This document shows, piece after piece, positions 1 through 5,770 of a stretch of DNA of 7,673 bases. The stretch comes from an uncultured Lachnospiraceae bacterium (GTDB lineage: Bacteria; Bacillota; Clostridia; Lachnospirales; Lachnospiraceae). Where the stretch lies: positions 1-7,673 of the forward strand of contig CAMWUU010000164.1 in assembly GCA_947177515.1 (NCBI GenBank), given 5' to 3'. A model generated the notes under the pieces. That model was not told where the DNA came from, ran no database searches, and saw only the letters and a program-made list of their open reading frames with translations. Numbering within the stretch: the first letter of the stretch is position 1; each line of letters starts with the position of its first letter. A program made the translations under genes and the position numbers.

Positions 1-422
1 GTATCTGGGGAGAGTCGTTTGCCGATGAGTTTGACCAGGAACTGCATCCATACCGCGGGGCACTTTGCATGGCTAATATCGGTCAGGCGGACACGAACGG
101 AAGCCAGTTCTTTATTGTGCAGGCGGACAAGGATTCCGTTTTGCAGATGGAAACTCTTCTGAATGCGCAGTATGAGGGCATGACGCTAAAGGAATATATC
201 AAGGCAGGTTATGGTACGGAACTTACCGATGAGCAGGTGGCACGCTATGAGGTTTATGGCGGAACCCCGTGGCTGTTTTCCCACCATACGGTTTTCGGGC
301 AGGTTCTTGCAGGATATGATGTACTCGATGCCGTGGCAGGTGTGGAAACGGATGATGATGCCAAGCCGCTTACTCCGGTTGTGATTGAATCCATCGAGGT
401 GCTTTTGTACCAGCCTGAGTGA
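1..422 (+). CDS. Cyclophilin-type peptidyl-prolyl cis-trans isomerase (5' end outside window)
   Basis: This enzyme isomerises Xaa-Pro peptide bonds and so assists protein folding. The reading frame is open from base 3 and gives 139 visible residues; the true start lies upstream. Cyclophilin landmarks appear in order: a GESFADEF segment (residues 3-10), MAN and TNGSQFFI (23-38, the substrate-binding strand), and the block around WLFSHHTVFGQV (90-101), which keeps the Trp and His that line the pocket in CypA. The catalytic FHR arginine would lie upstream, off the window. Between the TNGSQFFI strand and the HTVFGQV block is an acidic helical insertion (about residues 51-87), common in Gram-positive cyclophilins. 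Whether the protein is cytoplasmic or a secreted lipoprotein cannot be decided without the N-terminus. The next gene starts 22 nt after the stop, so it is probably co-transcribed with the genes downstream. The family call is very secure; the cellular role is not. Confidence 0.95.
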   Translation, partial: IWGESFADEFDQELHPYRGALCMANIGQADTNGSQFFIVQADKDSVLQMETLLNAQYEGMTLKEYIKAGYGTELTDEQVARYEVYGGTPWLFSHHTVFGQVLAGYDVLDAVAGVETDDDAKPLTPVVIESIEVLLYQPE

Positions 423-444
423 GGAATTAAAAGGGAGGGGCGAT

Positions 445-1002
445 ATGAAGGAAAACGAGCGTTTTGTGGTGGATGGGTATTCATTTGGCACGAAGGCGGA
501 GTGGGAGGAAGCGAAAAGGGAGGAAGAGTCAATCCAGTATATAAGGGCGAAAACCAACCTTTCCGATCTGCAGACCGTGTATAAAGTATATTGCGGGCTG
601 GTAGAAAAAAAGACTTTTACCACGCCGATCGGGACTGCGTTTTTGCTGGAGCTGCGCAGGGGACTTCTCACCGCTAGGAAAGAAGAGGAAATTCCCGGCA
701 TACCGGTCACATTGCCCCGTAAGAAAAAAAAGAGTGCGGAACTTTTCTCCCGCGAGATGGAGGATAAAAACCGTGTACTGGCGCAGCAGTACCAAATGAA
801 GCTTAGGAATGCACGGATTGTGGCTTTTTTCCTTTGTGTGGCAATCGTAGTTATGTTCCTGATTACCATGTTTGGACCGAATTCGCCTTTGGTGGACGCG
901 GAGGTTCAAGTGCAGAATAAATATGCTGCGTGGGAGCAGGAACTAAGGGAGCGCGAGGAGGCCGTTGGGGCAAGGGAGCGCGAACTTGGTATTGGACAGT
1001 AA
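445..1002 (+). CDS. Single-pass membrane protein with C-terminal coiled coil, function unknown
   Basis: I do not recognise a characterised family. The chosen ATG at 445 follows a GGAGGGG site at 434-440. An in-frame ATG at 385 lies inside the cyclophilin gene and is rejected. The 185-residue product has three parts. Residues 1-82 are a charged, probably helical N-terminal domain that opens with a VDGYSFGTKAEW segment. Residues 91-120 are a basic stretch with KKKK followed by a helix. A hydrophobic segment at about 124-143 is the only membrane span. Residues 150-182 are Glu/Arg-rich and predicted to form a coiled coil (WEQELREREEAVGARERELG). The KKKK patch before the span suggests the N-terminal domain stays inside and the coiled coil points outward (positive-inside rule, inferred). 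It sits between the cyclophilin and the two-component regulator with short gaps, so it may be an accessory part of that signalling or folding module. Confidence 0.85.
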   Translation: MKENERFVVDGYSFGTKAEWEEAKREEESIQYIRAKTNLSDLQTVYKVYCGLVEKKTFTTPIGTAFLLELRRGLLTARKEEEIPGIPVTLPRKKKKSAELFSREMEDKNRVLAQQYQMKLRNARIVAFFLCVAIVVMFLITMFGPNSPLVDAEVQVQNKYAAWEQELREREEAVGARERELGIGQ

Positions 1003-1040
1003 ATTTATGGAAATAGGATGAGGGGAATGGAGGAAGGAAT

Positions 1041-1718
1041 ATGGGACAGTTAAAGGTACTCGTGGTGGATGACGAGAGCCGTATGCGCAAACTTGTCAGG
1101 GACTTTCTGGTAAAGGGTGGGTACTATGTGGTGGAAGCCGAAAACGGGGAAGAAGCACTGGATGTTTTTTTCCAGCAGAATGATATTGCGCTGGTGATTA
1201 CGGATGTTATGATGCCAAAGATGGACGGGTGGCAGCTCTGCCGTGAGATCCGCCAGTATTCAAAGGTGCCGATTATCATGTTGACAGCCAAGAGTGATGA
1301 GAGGGATGAACTGATGGGTTTTGAGATGGGAGTGGACGAGTACATATCAAAGCCGTTCAGCCCAAAGATTTTGGTGGCGCGTGTGGATGCCGTCCTGCGC
1401 AGGACAATGCAGACCGAGGAGGGAAAACTTGAGGAGGGCGGTATCGTGGTCGACCGGACTGCACACCGTGTAACAATCGATGGCGGGGAGATTGAGCTGT
1501 CCGTTAAGGAATTTGAACTGCTTACGTATTTTATGATTAATAAGGGTGTGGCGCTCTCGAGGGAGAAGATTCTGAATAATGTCTGGAATTATGATTATTT
1601 TGGGGATGCACGGACAATAGACACACATGTGAAAAAGCTGCGCAGCAAGATGGGGGCGAAGGGCGACTGCATCAAGACCATCTGGGGGATGGGATATAAA
1701 TTTGAAGCATCCGTTTAA
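1041..1718 (+). CDS. OmpR/PhoB-family response regulator
   Basis: This is a cytoplasmic DNA-binding response regulator, phosphorylated by its partner sensor kinase. The ATG follows a GGAGGAAGG site at 1029-1037. Of 225 residues, 1-120 form the receiver domain: acidic pocket D10/D11, phospho-acceptor D55 in the LVITDVMMPKMDGW block, switch T82 and Y101, and invariant K104-P105. Residues about 130-223 form the winged-helix effector domain, with the LSVKEFELL helix, the ARTIDTHVKKLRSKM recognition helix (190-204) and the C-terminal hairpin around WGMGYKFE. Length and all key residues are normal, so it should be active. It lies 38 nt after the coiled-coil membrane gene and 72 nt before the kinase gene, within one apparent operon. 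A tandem 11-bp repeat at 3336-3357 is a plausible binding site for it. The specific stimulus cannot be read from the sequence. Confidence 0.97.
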   Translation: MGQLKVLVVDDESRMRKLVRDFLVKGGYYVVEAENGEEALDVFFQQNDIALVITDVMMPKMDGWQLCREIRQYSKVPIIMLTAKSDERDELMGFEMGVDEYISKPFSPKILVARVDAVLRRTMQTEEGKLEEGGIVVDRTAHRVTIDGGEIELSVKEFELLTYFMINKGVALSREKILNNVWNYDYFGDARTIDTHVKKLRSKMGAKGDCIKTIWGMGYKFEASV

Positions 1719-1776
1719 AGCAGGTGCAATGCAGTATCTGCTATCCTGTGCGGGAAGGCGTTGCAGAGGTTGAAGT

Positions 1777-1793
1777 AAGGAGAGAGGACGTTG
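1777..1793 (+). promoter_or_regulatory. Ribosome binding site with TTG start of the kinase gene
   Basis: AAGGAG at 1777-1782 lies 8 nt before a TTG start at 1791. An in-frame TAA at 1776-1778 excludes any earlier start. The next in-frame ATG (1839) would fall inside the first membrane segment, so the TTG is the best start. Confidence 0.8.
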
Positions 1794-3290
1794 AGGCATT
1801 CACTGCGGTTTAAAATCACATTCGTACTTGTATTCTGCATGGCAATGATGATTTTGTTATGTTGGATATTGGATCGGGGGTTTTTGGGGGATTATTACCG
1901 GCATACGAAGGTCAGTACCTTAGGCAGCAGCTTCGAGGAAGTGAAAAATCTGATTTTGGAGGAAAAGATTGACCAGATTATCGGGTTTACAGATATACAG
2001 ATTGAGCGCCTAAATGAGATTGCCTCAGGGAACAATATTGATGTGTATATTATCAAGGATTCCTTAGTTGCCGGCTCGAACACGTCCAAAACGGCGCGGG
2101 AGCGTATGACATATTCCCGTATCACCTACGTGTTTGGAATTAATCCGGGGTACCAGATCACGGATGTTGAACTATTGTATTCGGATGGGGAATATGATGT
2201 TTTTTCCCAGTATGACAAGCGTCAGGACGCGAATTATATTGACCTGTACAGTGTGCTTGGAAATGGTGTGGAAGTATTTATCCGGACAAATTATGAGAGT
2301 ATCCAGGAGAGTGCCAGGATTGCAAGCCGCTTCCTCGCATATGTCGGGGGGATTGTGGCGGTGCTTGGCTCGGTCGTGATCTTTTTTGTAAGCAGGAACT
2401 TTACAAAGCCCATCCTGGAATTGGCAGAAATTTCCAAAAAAATGTCACAGCTTGATTTTGATGTGAAATACAAAGGAAGGACAAAGGATGAGATCGGGCT
2501 TTTGGGCAATAGTATGAACGAGTTATCGGAGCGGCTCGAACAGACCATTTCTGAGTTAAAAAGTGCGAATAATGAGTTGCAGTCGGATATCCAGAATAAA
2601 ATCCAGATCGATGAGATGCGCAAGGATTTCCTCTCTAATGTGACCCACGAGTTAAAAACGCCGATTGCCCTGATCCAGGGCTATGCGGAAGGGCTTGAGG
2701 ACAATATTAATGAGGATGCGGAAAGCAGGCAGTTTTATTGCGATGTCATTATTGATGAAGCGCAGAAAATGAATAAGATGGTAAAGAAACTTCTTACCTT
2801 AAACCAGCTTGAATTCGGGCAGAACCAGGTGGAGATGGGGCGCTTTGACGTGGTGGCGTTAATCCGGTCAATTTTGCAGTCCGTGGATATCCTGATAAAG
2901 CAGAAGCAGGTGCGTGTGATATTTGAGGAAACAAAACCTTTGTATATCTGGGCGGATGAGTATATGATTGAGGAAGTGATTACCAATTATGTCAGCAATG
3001 CCCTAAACCATGTATCCGGTGCGAACATTATCGAGATCAAGCTTATCCGCATGGGGGAGCGTGTGCGCGTTGCAGTCTACAATACCGGGGAGCGCATCCC
3101 GGAGGAAGAACTTGACAAGGTATGGATCAAGTTTTATAAGGTGGATAAGGCACGCACCAGGGAATATGGCGGCAGCGGCATAGGGCTGTCCATTGTGCGC
3201 GCAATCATGGCTTCGCATAACCGGGAGTGCGGTGTAATTAACCATGAGGGCGGGGTGGAATTCTGGTGTGAGTTAGATGCACAGGTGTGA
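1791..3290 (+). CDS. Membrane sensor histidine kinase, partner of the upstream regulator
   Basis: This is a 499-residue sensor kinase that autophosphorylates on histidine and passes the phosphate to the adjacent regulator. Domains in order: membrane segment 1 (about 9-28), an extracytoplasmic sensor domain (about 29-180), membrane segment 2 (about 181-203), a HAMP linker (about 203-255), a HisKA dimerisation domain with H286 in VTHELKTP, and a HATPase_c domain. The ATPase shows the N box (N399 and N403 in ITNYVSNALNH), the F-box region FYKVDKARTREYGG and the G2 box GGSGIGLSI (460-468). The G1 box reads NTGERIP (431-437) instead of the classic DxGxG. As far as I recall, this form occurs in active clostridial kinases, so I do not read it as a defect. 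It uses a TTG start with a good SD. The sensor domain resembles no ligand-binding fold I can name, so the signal is unknown. Confidence 0.96.
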   Translation: MRHSLRFKITFVLVFCMAMMILLCWILDRGFLGDYYRHTKVSTLGSSFEEVKNLILEEKIDQIIGFTDIQIERLNEIASGNNIDVYIIKDSLVAGSNTSKTARERMTYSRITYVFGINPGYQITDVELLYSDGEYDVFSQYDKRQDANYIDLYSVLGNGVEVFIRTNYESIQESARIASRFLAYVGGIVAVLGSVVIFFVSRNFTKPILELAEISKKMSQLDFDVKYKGRTKDEIGLLGNSMNELSERLEQTISELKSANNELQSDIQNKIQIDEMRKDFLSNVTHELKTPIALIQGYAEGLEDNINEDAESRQFYCDVIIDEAQKMNKMVKKLLTLNQLEFGQNQVEMGRFDVVALIRSILQSVDILIKQKQVRVIFEETKPLYIWADEYMIEEVITNYVSNALNHVSGANIIEIKLIRMGERVRVAVYNTGERIPEEELDKVWIKFYKVDKARTREYGGSGIGLSIVRAIMASHNRECGVINHEGGVEFWCELDAQV

Positions 3291-3335
3291 AGGTAAAAAG
3301 GTTGGTGTTTAGGGATTTTTCCTGTCCGGATGTGT

Positions 3336-3357
3336 AAATGTTTGGAAATTGTATGGA
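3336..3357 (+). promoter_or_regulatory. Tandem 11-bp direct repeat, candidate response-regulator operator
   Basis: Two adjacent 11-mers, AAATGTTTGGA (3336-3346) and AATTGTATGGA (3347-3357), match at 9 of 11 positions and share the core TGTwTGGA. A head-to-tail repeat at one helical turn is the usual layout of OmpR/PhoB-family sites. The pair lies roughly 60-80 bp upstream of the inferred start of the lipoprotein transcript, just after the kinase gene. Binding by the neighbouring regulator is an inference. Confidence 0.5.
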
Positions 3358-3383
3358 CAAATGAAAAATTTCCGAGATAACGA

Positions 3384-3412
3384 TTGCCGAAATCCTGAAA
3401 TCGTGGTATGAT
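3384..3412 (+). promoter_or_regulatory. Sigma-A-type promoter for the lipoprotein gene
   Basis: The -35 box TTGCCG (3384-3389) and the -10 box TATGAT (3407-3412) are separated by exactly 17 nt. Transcription would start near 3419. The most upstream ATG of the next reading frame (3408) falls inside the -10 box, which rules it out as the start codon. The spacer holds a GAAATC direct repeat (3389-3394 and 3397-3402) of unknown meaning. Confidence 0.65.
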
Positions 3413-3443
3413 AAGGTGTATTAAGGATTTGGAGGGGTGCCTT

Positions 3444-4142
3444 GTGAGAAAAAAAATATGGATAGCAGCGGCAGCAGCAGCTTCGCTTGTTATATTGAAT
3501 GGTTGCCTGGCGGAAACTTATCCGCTGACAGAAGAAGAAAAGAATATCATTGCGGAGTATGCCGCAGGGGTACTTTTGCGCAACGATGCAGGCTACACGC
3601 AGGCGCTGGTCAGCCCAACGCCGATACCTAGCCCAACACCGGCACCAAGTCCCACCCCTGAACCGACGACTGCCGCCGGGAACAAAGGGAATGGTGGCTT
3701 AGGCGGGGGGGATATCGCAGAAGTAAAAGAGAATGCTTCCCTGGAGGATGTATATGGTCTGGAAGGGCTACTTGTTACATATGATGACTTCGAGGTGGTT
3801 AACCAAATTGAGGAAACAAATGGTTATGTGGTTCCTTATGAGCAGGGAAAAAAGGTGGTCAAACTTAATTTTACCCTGAAAAATACTGCAGGAATCGAAC
3901 AAGTGTTCGATTTCTCGAAGCAGAGTATTAATTACCAGCTTGACTGCAAGGAGAGGAATTTTATCCCTCCGATGATTACCGCATTGGCAGGGGATATGCT
4001 TTATATGGAAACGACGCTTGCGCCGGGGGAGAGCTGTGGGGGATTCGTACTTTTTAGGATACCGGAAAAAGCGGAAGATAATATAACAAATGTGATTATT
4101 TCGAGGGATACCTACACTTCGATTATCGCATTAAAGAAATAG
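3444..4142 (+). CDS. Lipoprotein with Pro-rich linker and DUF4352-like C-terminal domain
   Basis: This is probably a membrane-anchored extracellular lipoprotein of unknown function. The best start is GTG 3444, with GGAGGGG at 3431-3437 and a 6-nt spacer; the ATG at 3408 lies within the promoter. The 232-residue product begins VRKK, followed by a hydrophobic Ala-rich stretch and LNGC, a type II signal peptide with lipidated C21 (Asn at -2 is unusual). A helical segment at 24-55 (TEEEKNIIAEYAAGVLL) is followed by a PT/PSP-rich linker at 57-76 and a Gly-rich spacer at 79-89. The C-terminal domain (about 100-230) looks like a beta-sandwich of the DUF4352 type: an alternating strand ending in KLNFTLKN (140-147), then LAPGESCGGFVLFRIPE (192-208). 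That resemblance is from memory and moderate. It has its own promoter downstream of the two-component genes and precedes the PH-domain gene by 32 nt, so it may be a target of the adjacent regulator. Confidence 0.85.
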   Translation: MRKKIWIAAAAAASLVILNGCLAETYPLTEEEKNIIAEYAAGVLLRNDAGYTQALVSPTPIPSPTPAPSPTPEPTTAAGNKGNGGLGGGDIAEVKENASLEDVYGLEGLLVTYDDFEVVNQIEETNGYVVPYEQGKKVVKLNFTLKNTAGIEQVFDFSKQSINYQLDCKERNFIPPMITALAGDMLYMETTLAPGESCGGFVLFRIPEKAEDNITNVIISRDTYTSIIALKK

Positions 4143-4174
4143 GCGCGGATATTGTATAGAATGGAGGAAGGTTC

Positions 4175-4597
4175 ATGGGGCAGGAAAACGAGGAGATAAT
4201 GGAAAGCAGGGGGAGCGGTTCCGAGTATGATTATGTCGAGAAGAAGAGGACAAAGTTTTTGGGGCTTCCTCTGTATTTCACAAAATATTCGATTGGTCAG
4301 GAAAAGATCAATATCCGCAGGGGTTTTTTGACGACGACGGAGGATGACGCTTACATGTACAAGGTGCAGGATGTTCGCTTAACGCGTTCCCTGATGGAGC
4401 GGATGTTTAAACTGGGTACGGTGATCTGCTACACGGGGGATACCACCGACCCGACACTTGAACTCAAACATATCAGGCATTCCAAGGAAATCAAGGAATA
4501 TCTTATACGCGCATCGGAGGAAGCGAGGCTGCGCCGCAGGACACGATACAATGTCGATGTGGGGAGCGATGATTCAGAGGATGGGGATAACGATTAA
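4175..4597 (+). CDS. Small bacterial PH (bPH2/DUF304-like) domain protein
   Basis: This is a 140-residue soluble protein without a signal peptide or membrane segment. A GGAGGAAGG site (4163-4171) precedes the ATG. Residues about 28-115 match the pattern of bacterial PH domains: strand LYFTKYSIGQEKINIRRGFL (32-51), then DDAYMYKVQDVRLTRSLMERMF (57-78), GTVICY and a final strand/helix LELKHIRHSKEIKEYLIRASEEA (95-117). The ends are unstructured: a Glu/Ser-rich N-terminus and a very acidic tail (DVGSDDSEDGDND), with a basic RLRRRTR patch just before it. Most bPH2 proteins I know carry membrane spans; this one has only the domain, so it may act as an adaptor. It lies 32 nt after the lipoprotein gene and is probably in the same transcript. 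The function is unknown. Confidence 0.85.
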   Translation: MGQENEEIMESRGSGSEYDYVEKKRTKFLGLPLYFTKYSIGQEKINIRRGFLTTTEDDAYMYKVQDVRLTRSLMERMFKLGTVICYTGDTTDPTLELKHIRHSKEIKEYLIRASEEARLRRRTRYNVDVGSDDSEDGDND

Positions 4598-4602
4598 ACA
4601 TA

Positions 4603-4646
4603 AAAAGCTGCCGGGGCGACGATTTATACACGCCCCAGCAGCTTTT
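4603..4646. terminator. Bidirectional hairpin terminator between convergent genes
   Basis: The arms 4603-4618 and 4631-4646 pair over 16 positions with one mismatch (4612/4637) around a 12-nt loop; the stem is GC-rich inside and A/T at its base. The + strand reads out through TTTT and the - strand through TTTTT. It follows the PH-domain stop by 5 nt. The stop codon of the - strand gene (4624-4626) lies in the loop. Confidence 0.85.
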
Positions 4647-5022
4647 CATAAAATAATCCGGCAAAAAACCATGCAGGTGCATAATCAAAACGGATTAATC
4701 CGCGGTAATTCCATTTTGACTTGCTGTAATCCCAAGGGCAGGCATCCCATTTTTTCAGGAGGGAACCCGTGGTATATTCCGTGGCATAAATGCAAAGCAT
4801 ATAGATTGTACCACGGATGAAAGAATTATGTTTCCCAAGTTTTTTGCACATGGGGGAGAAGCAGGCGGCCATGCCGTAGATGGGGAACATCCAGACAGAA
4901 GTCCGGCAGGAAAGCTGCCGGTCTTTATGGAAAAAAATGGAATCCATACCGGTCCACATGCATTCCATACACCAGCCGGAAGCGCCGCAGCGCATAAAAT
5001 CAGTGACAAAATTTTTTTTCAT
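4624..5022 (-). CDS. Small CmpB-like (putative ABC-transporter type IV family) membrane protein
   Basis: The 132-residue product has the pattern of the CmpB-like family annotated as putative ABC-transporter permease (Pfam ABC_trans_CmpB), whose biochemical role is not established. Visible signatures are the N-terminal GASGWCMECMW (13-23), FPIYGMAA (46-53), ATEYTTGSLL (80-89) and WDYSKSKWNYRGLIRFDY (97-114). Membrane segments fall at about 42-60, 68-89 and 112-130. Several Cys residues (C12, C18, C21, C39, C54, C59, C77, C95) are notable for a protein this small. The start is supported by GGGAGG at 5028-5033, 5 nt before the ATG. It is a lone gene, convergent with the PH-domain gene and divergent from the CYTH operon. 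The length suits the short single-domain form. No ATP-binding partner is visible, so calling it a transporter would be unsafe. Confidence 0.82.
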   Translation of the reverse strand: MKKNFVTDFMRCGASGWCMECMWTGMDSIFFHKDRQLSCRTSVWMFPIYGMAACFSPMCKKLGKHNSFIRGTIYMLCIYATEYTTGSLLKKWDACPWDYSKSKWNYRGLIRFDYAPAWFFAGLFYEKLLGRV

Positions 5023-5047
5023 ATCAGCCTCCCAGAAGTAATATAAC

Positions 5048-5061
5048 CCTTAAAAGTAAGG
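5048..5061. promoter_or_regulatory. Short palindrome, possible operator
   Basis: CCTTA (5048-5052) and TAAGG (5057-5061) form a perfect inverted repeat around AAAG. It lies between the divergent CmpB-like gene and the CYTH operon, at or just after the inferred start of the - strand transcript. It loosely recalls MerR-type operators, but no MerR gene is in view and the flanking promoter spacing does not fit that type well. Confidence 0.3.
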
Positions 5062-5063
5062 AT

Positions 5064-5092
5064 ATTATCTGCGTGTGGTTATAATTTATACA
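5064..5092 (-). promoter_or_regulatory. Possible promoter of the CmpB-like gene
   Basis: On the - strand, GATAAT (5069-5064) follows TGTATA (5092-5087) with a 17-nt spacer. The -10 is good and the -35 matches only 3 of 6 positions. The inferred start near 5057 gives a leader of about 35 nt that would contain the CCTTA/TAAGG palindrome. Confidence 0.35.
5080..5085 (+). promoter_or_regulatory. Perfect TATAAT, possible -10 box for the CYTH-patatin operon
   Basis: TATAAT at 5080-5085 faces the CYTH gene, but no acceptable -35 box lies 16-18 nt upstream. If used, the leader would be about 165 nt and would contain the purine-rich stretch. Confidence 0.3.
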
Positions 5093-5257
5093 TGCTGCAT
5101 GGCTGTAAGATACTGTAAAAATGCTGCGAAAGCAAAGGATGGGGCAGTGTATGAAAAGGAGGAAACGGTGTGGCGATGGGAGGTTAGCGATGAAGTGGGG
5201 AGGATGCAGGGTGGAGTGGAAAGATAGAAAAAGGTAGTACAGAAAGGATGGGGGACA
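5093..5257 (+). other. Purine-rich intergenic leader upstream of the CYTH gene
   Basis: No convincing gene was found here. From about 5128 the + strand is strongly G/A-rich and contains several SD-like patches. It includes a 28-codon frame at 5151-5237 (begins MKRRKRCGDG, very basic) preceded by AAAGGATGG. That frame could be a leader peptide, but nothing else supports it. The heptamer ATGCTGC occurs at 5092-5098 and 5121-5127. Confidence 0.4.
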
Positions 5258-5770
5258 ATGGAGATTGAGAGAAAATATCTGGTGAAAACCATGCCGGACC
5301 TCTCCCGGGCGCAGGTAAAAAAGATCGAGCAGGGTTATCTTTGCCGGGAACCGGTGGTGCGGATACGTAAAAGTAATGAGGACTATATCCTGACTTACAA
5401 GTCCAAAGCAGGACTTTCCCAGGATATCGCAATAAAAAATGAAGAGGTGGAACTGCCTTTAACAAAGGATGCTTATGGGCATCTAAGGGAAAAGATTGAT
5501 GGTGCTTTAGTGGAGAAGAACCGCTATATTTTGCCGCTTTCTGGGGGAAGGAAGGCAGAACTTGACGTATTTTGCGGAAGGCTTTTAGGGCTGGTTTTTG
5601 TGGAGGTAGAATTTAAAAGTGAGGCGGAGGCGGCGGATTTTGTGCCACCAGCCTGGTTTGGCAGGGATGTAAGCCACAATGGGATGTTTACTAATGTTTA
5701 TCTGTCTGAAGTAGAAAGCTTTGACGAGTGGAAAAAATGTTTTGGGGGGGATTTTAAATTATCATGGTAA
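5258..5770 (+). CDS. CYTH domain (triphosphate tunnel) protein
   Basis: CYTH/TTM proteins bind triphosphate-containing substrates in an eight-stranded tunnel using divalent metal. Members hydrolyse inorganic triphosphate or thiamine triphosphate, or act as class IV adenylate cyclases. The ATG follows AAGGATGGGGG (5244-5254). The 170-residue product opens with the hallmark ExExK motif (E2-I-E4-R-K6). Further tunnel residues are R35 and R37 (VVRIRKS), K48 and K50 (LTYKSK), E63 and E65 (EEVEL), K87 and R89 (EKNRY), E101 and D103 (AELDVF), and E116 and E118 (VEVEF). The C-terminal VSHNGMFTNVYLS matches the family's last strand. The full motif set predicts an active enzyme; inorganic triphosphatase is the likeliest activity by family (inference). 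It overlaps the patatin gene by 7 nt, indicating a two-gene operon. Confidence 0.93.
   Translation: MEIERKYLVKTMPDLSRAQVKKIEQGYLCREPVVRIRKSNEDYILTYKSKAGLSQDIAIKNEEVELPLTKDAYGHLREKIDGALVEKNRYILPLSGGRKAELDVFCGRLLGLVFVEVEFKSEAEAADFVPPAWFGRDVSHNGMFTNVYLSEVESFDEWKKCFGGDFKLSW

Noticed and set aside
186..869. 227-codon open frame on the - strand across the cyclophilin and coiled-coil genes
   Set aside because: It is antisense to two well-supported genes, lacks recognisable motifs, and the overlapping + strand frames carry the family signatures and ribosome binding sites.
1347..1799. 150-codon - strand open frame opposite the response regulator
   Set aside because: It is a shadow of the regulator coding frame, with no motifs and no independent start signals.
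3292..3322. Weak A5/T5 hairpin after the kinase gene as a terminator
   Set aside because: The stem is only seven pairs with a bulge and mostly A-T. It is not convincing, so read-through into the lipoprotein gene remains possible.
3408..3443. ATG at 3408 as the start of the lipoprotein gene
   Set aside because: It lies within the TATGAT -10 box, has no SD, and would put a charged 12-residue extension before the signal peptide. The GTG at 3444 has a strong SD.
4755..5046. Open frames 4828-5046 (+) and 4755-5009 (-) in the CmpB-like gene region
   Set aside because: Both overlap the CmpB-like gene in other frames and lack its conserved motifs and strong SD.
5744..5770. Programmed frameshift at the G7 run producing a CYTH-patatin fusion
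   Set aside because: A -1 slip does enter the patatin frame but meets TAA at 5755-5757 before the patatin start, so no fusion can form.
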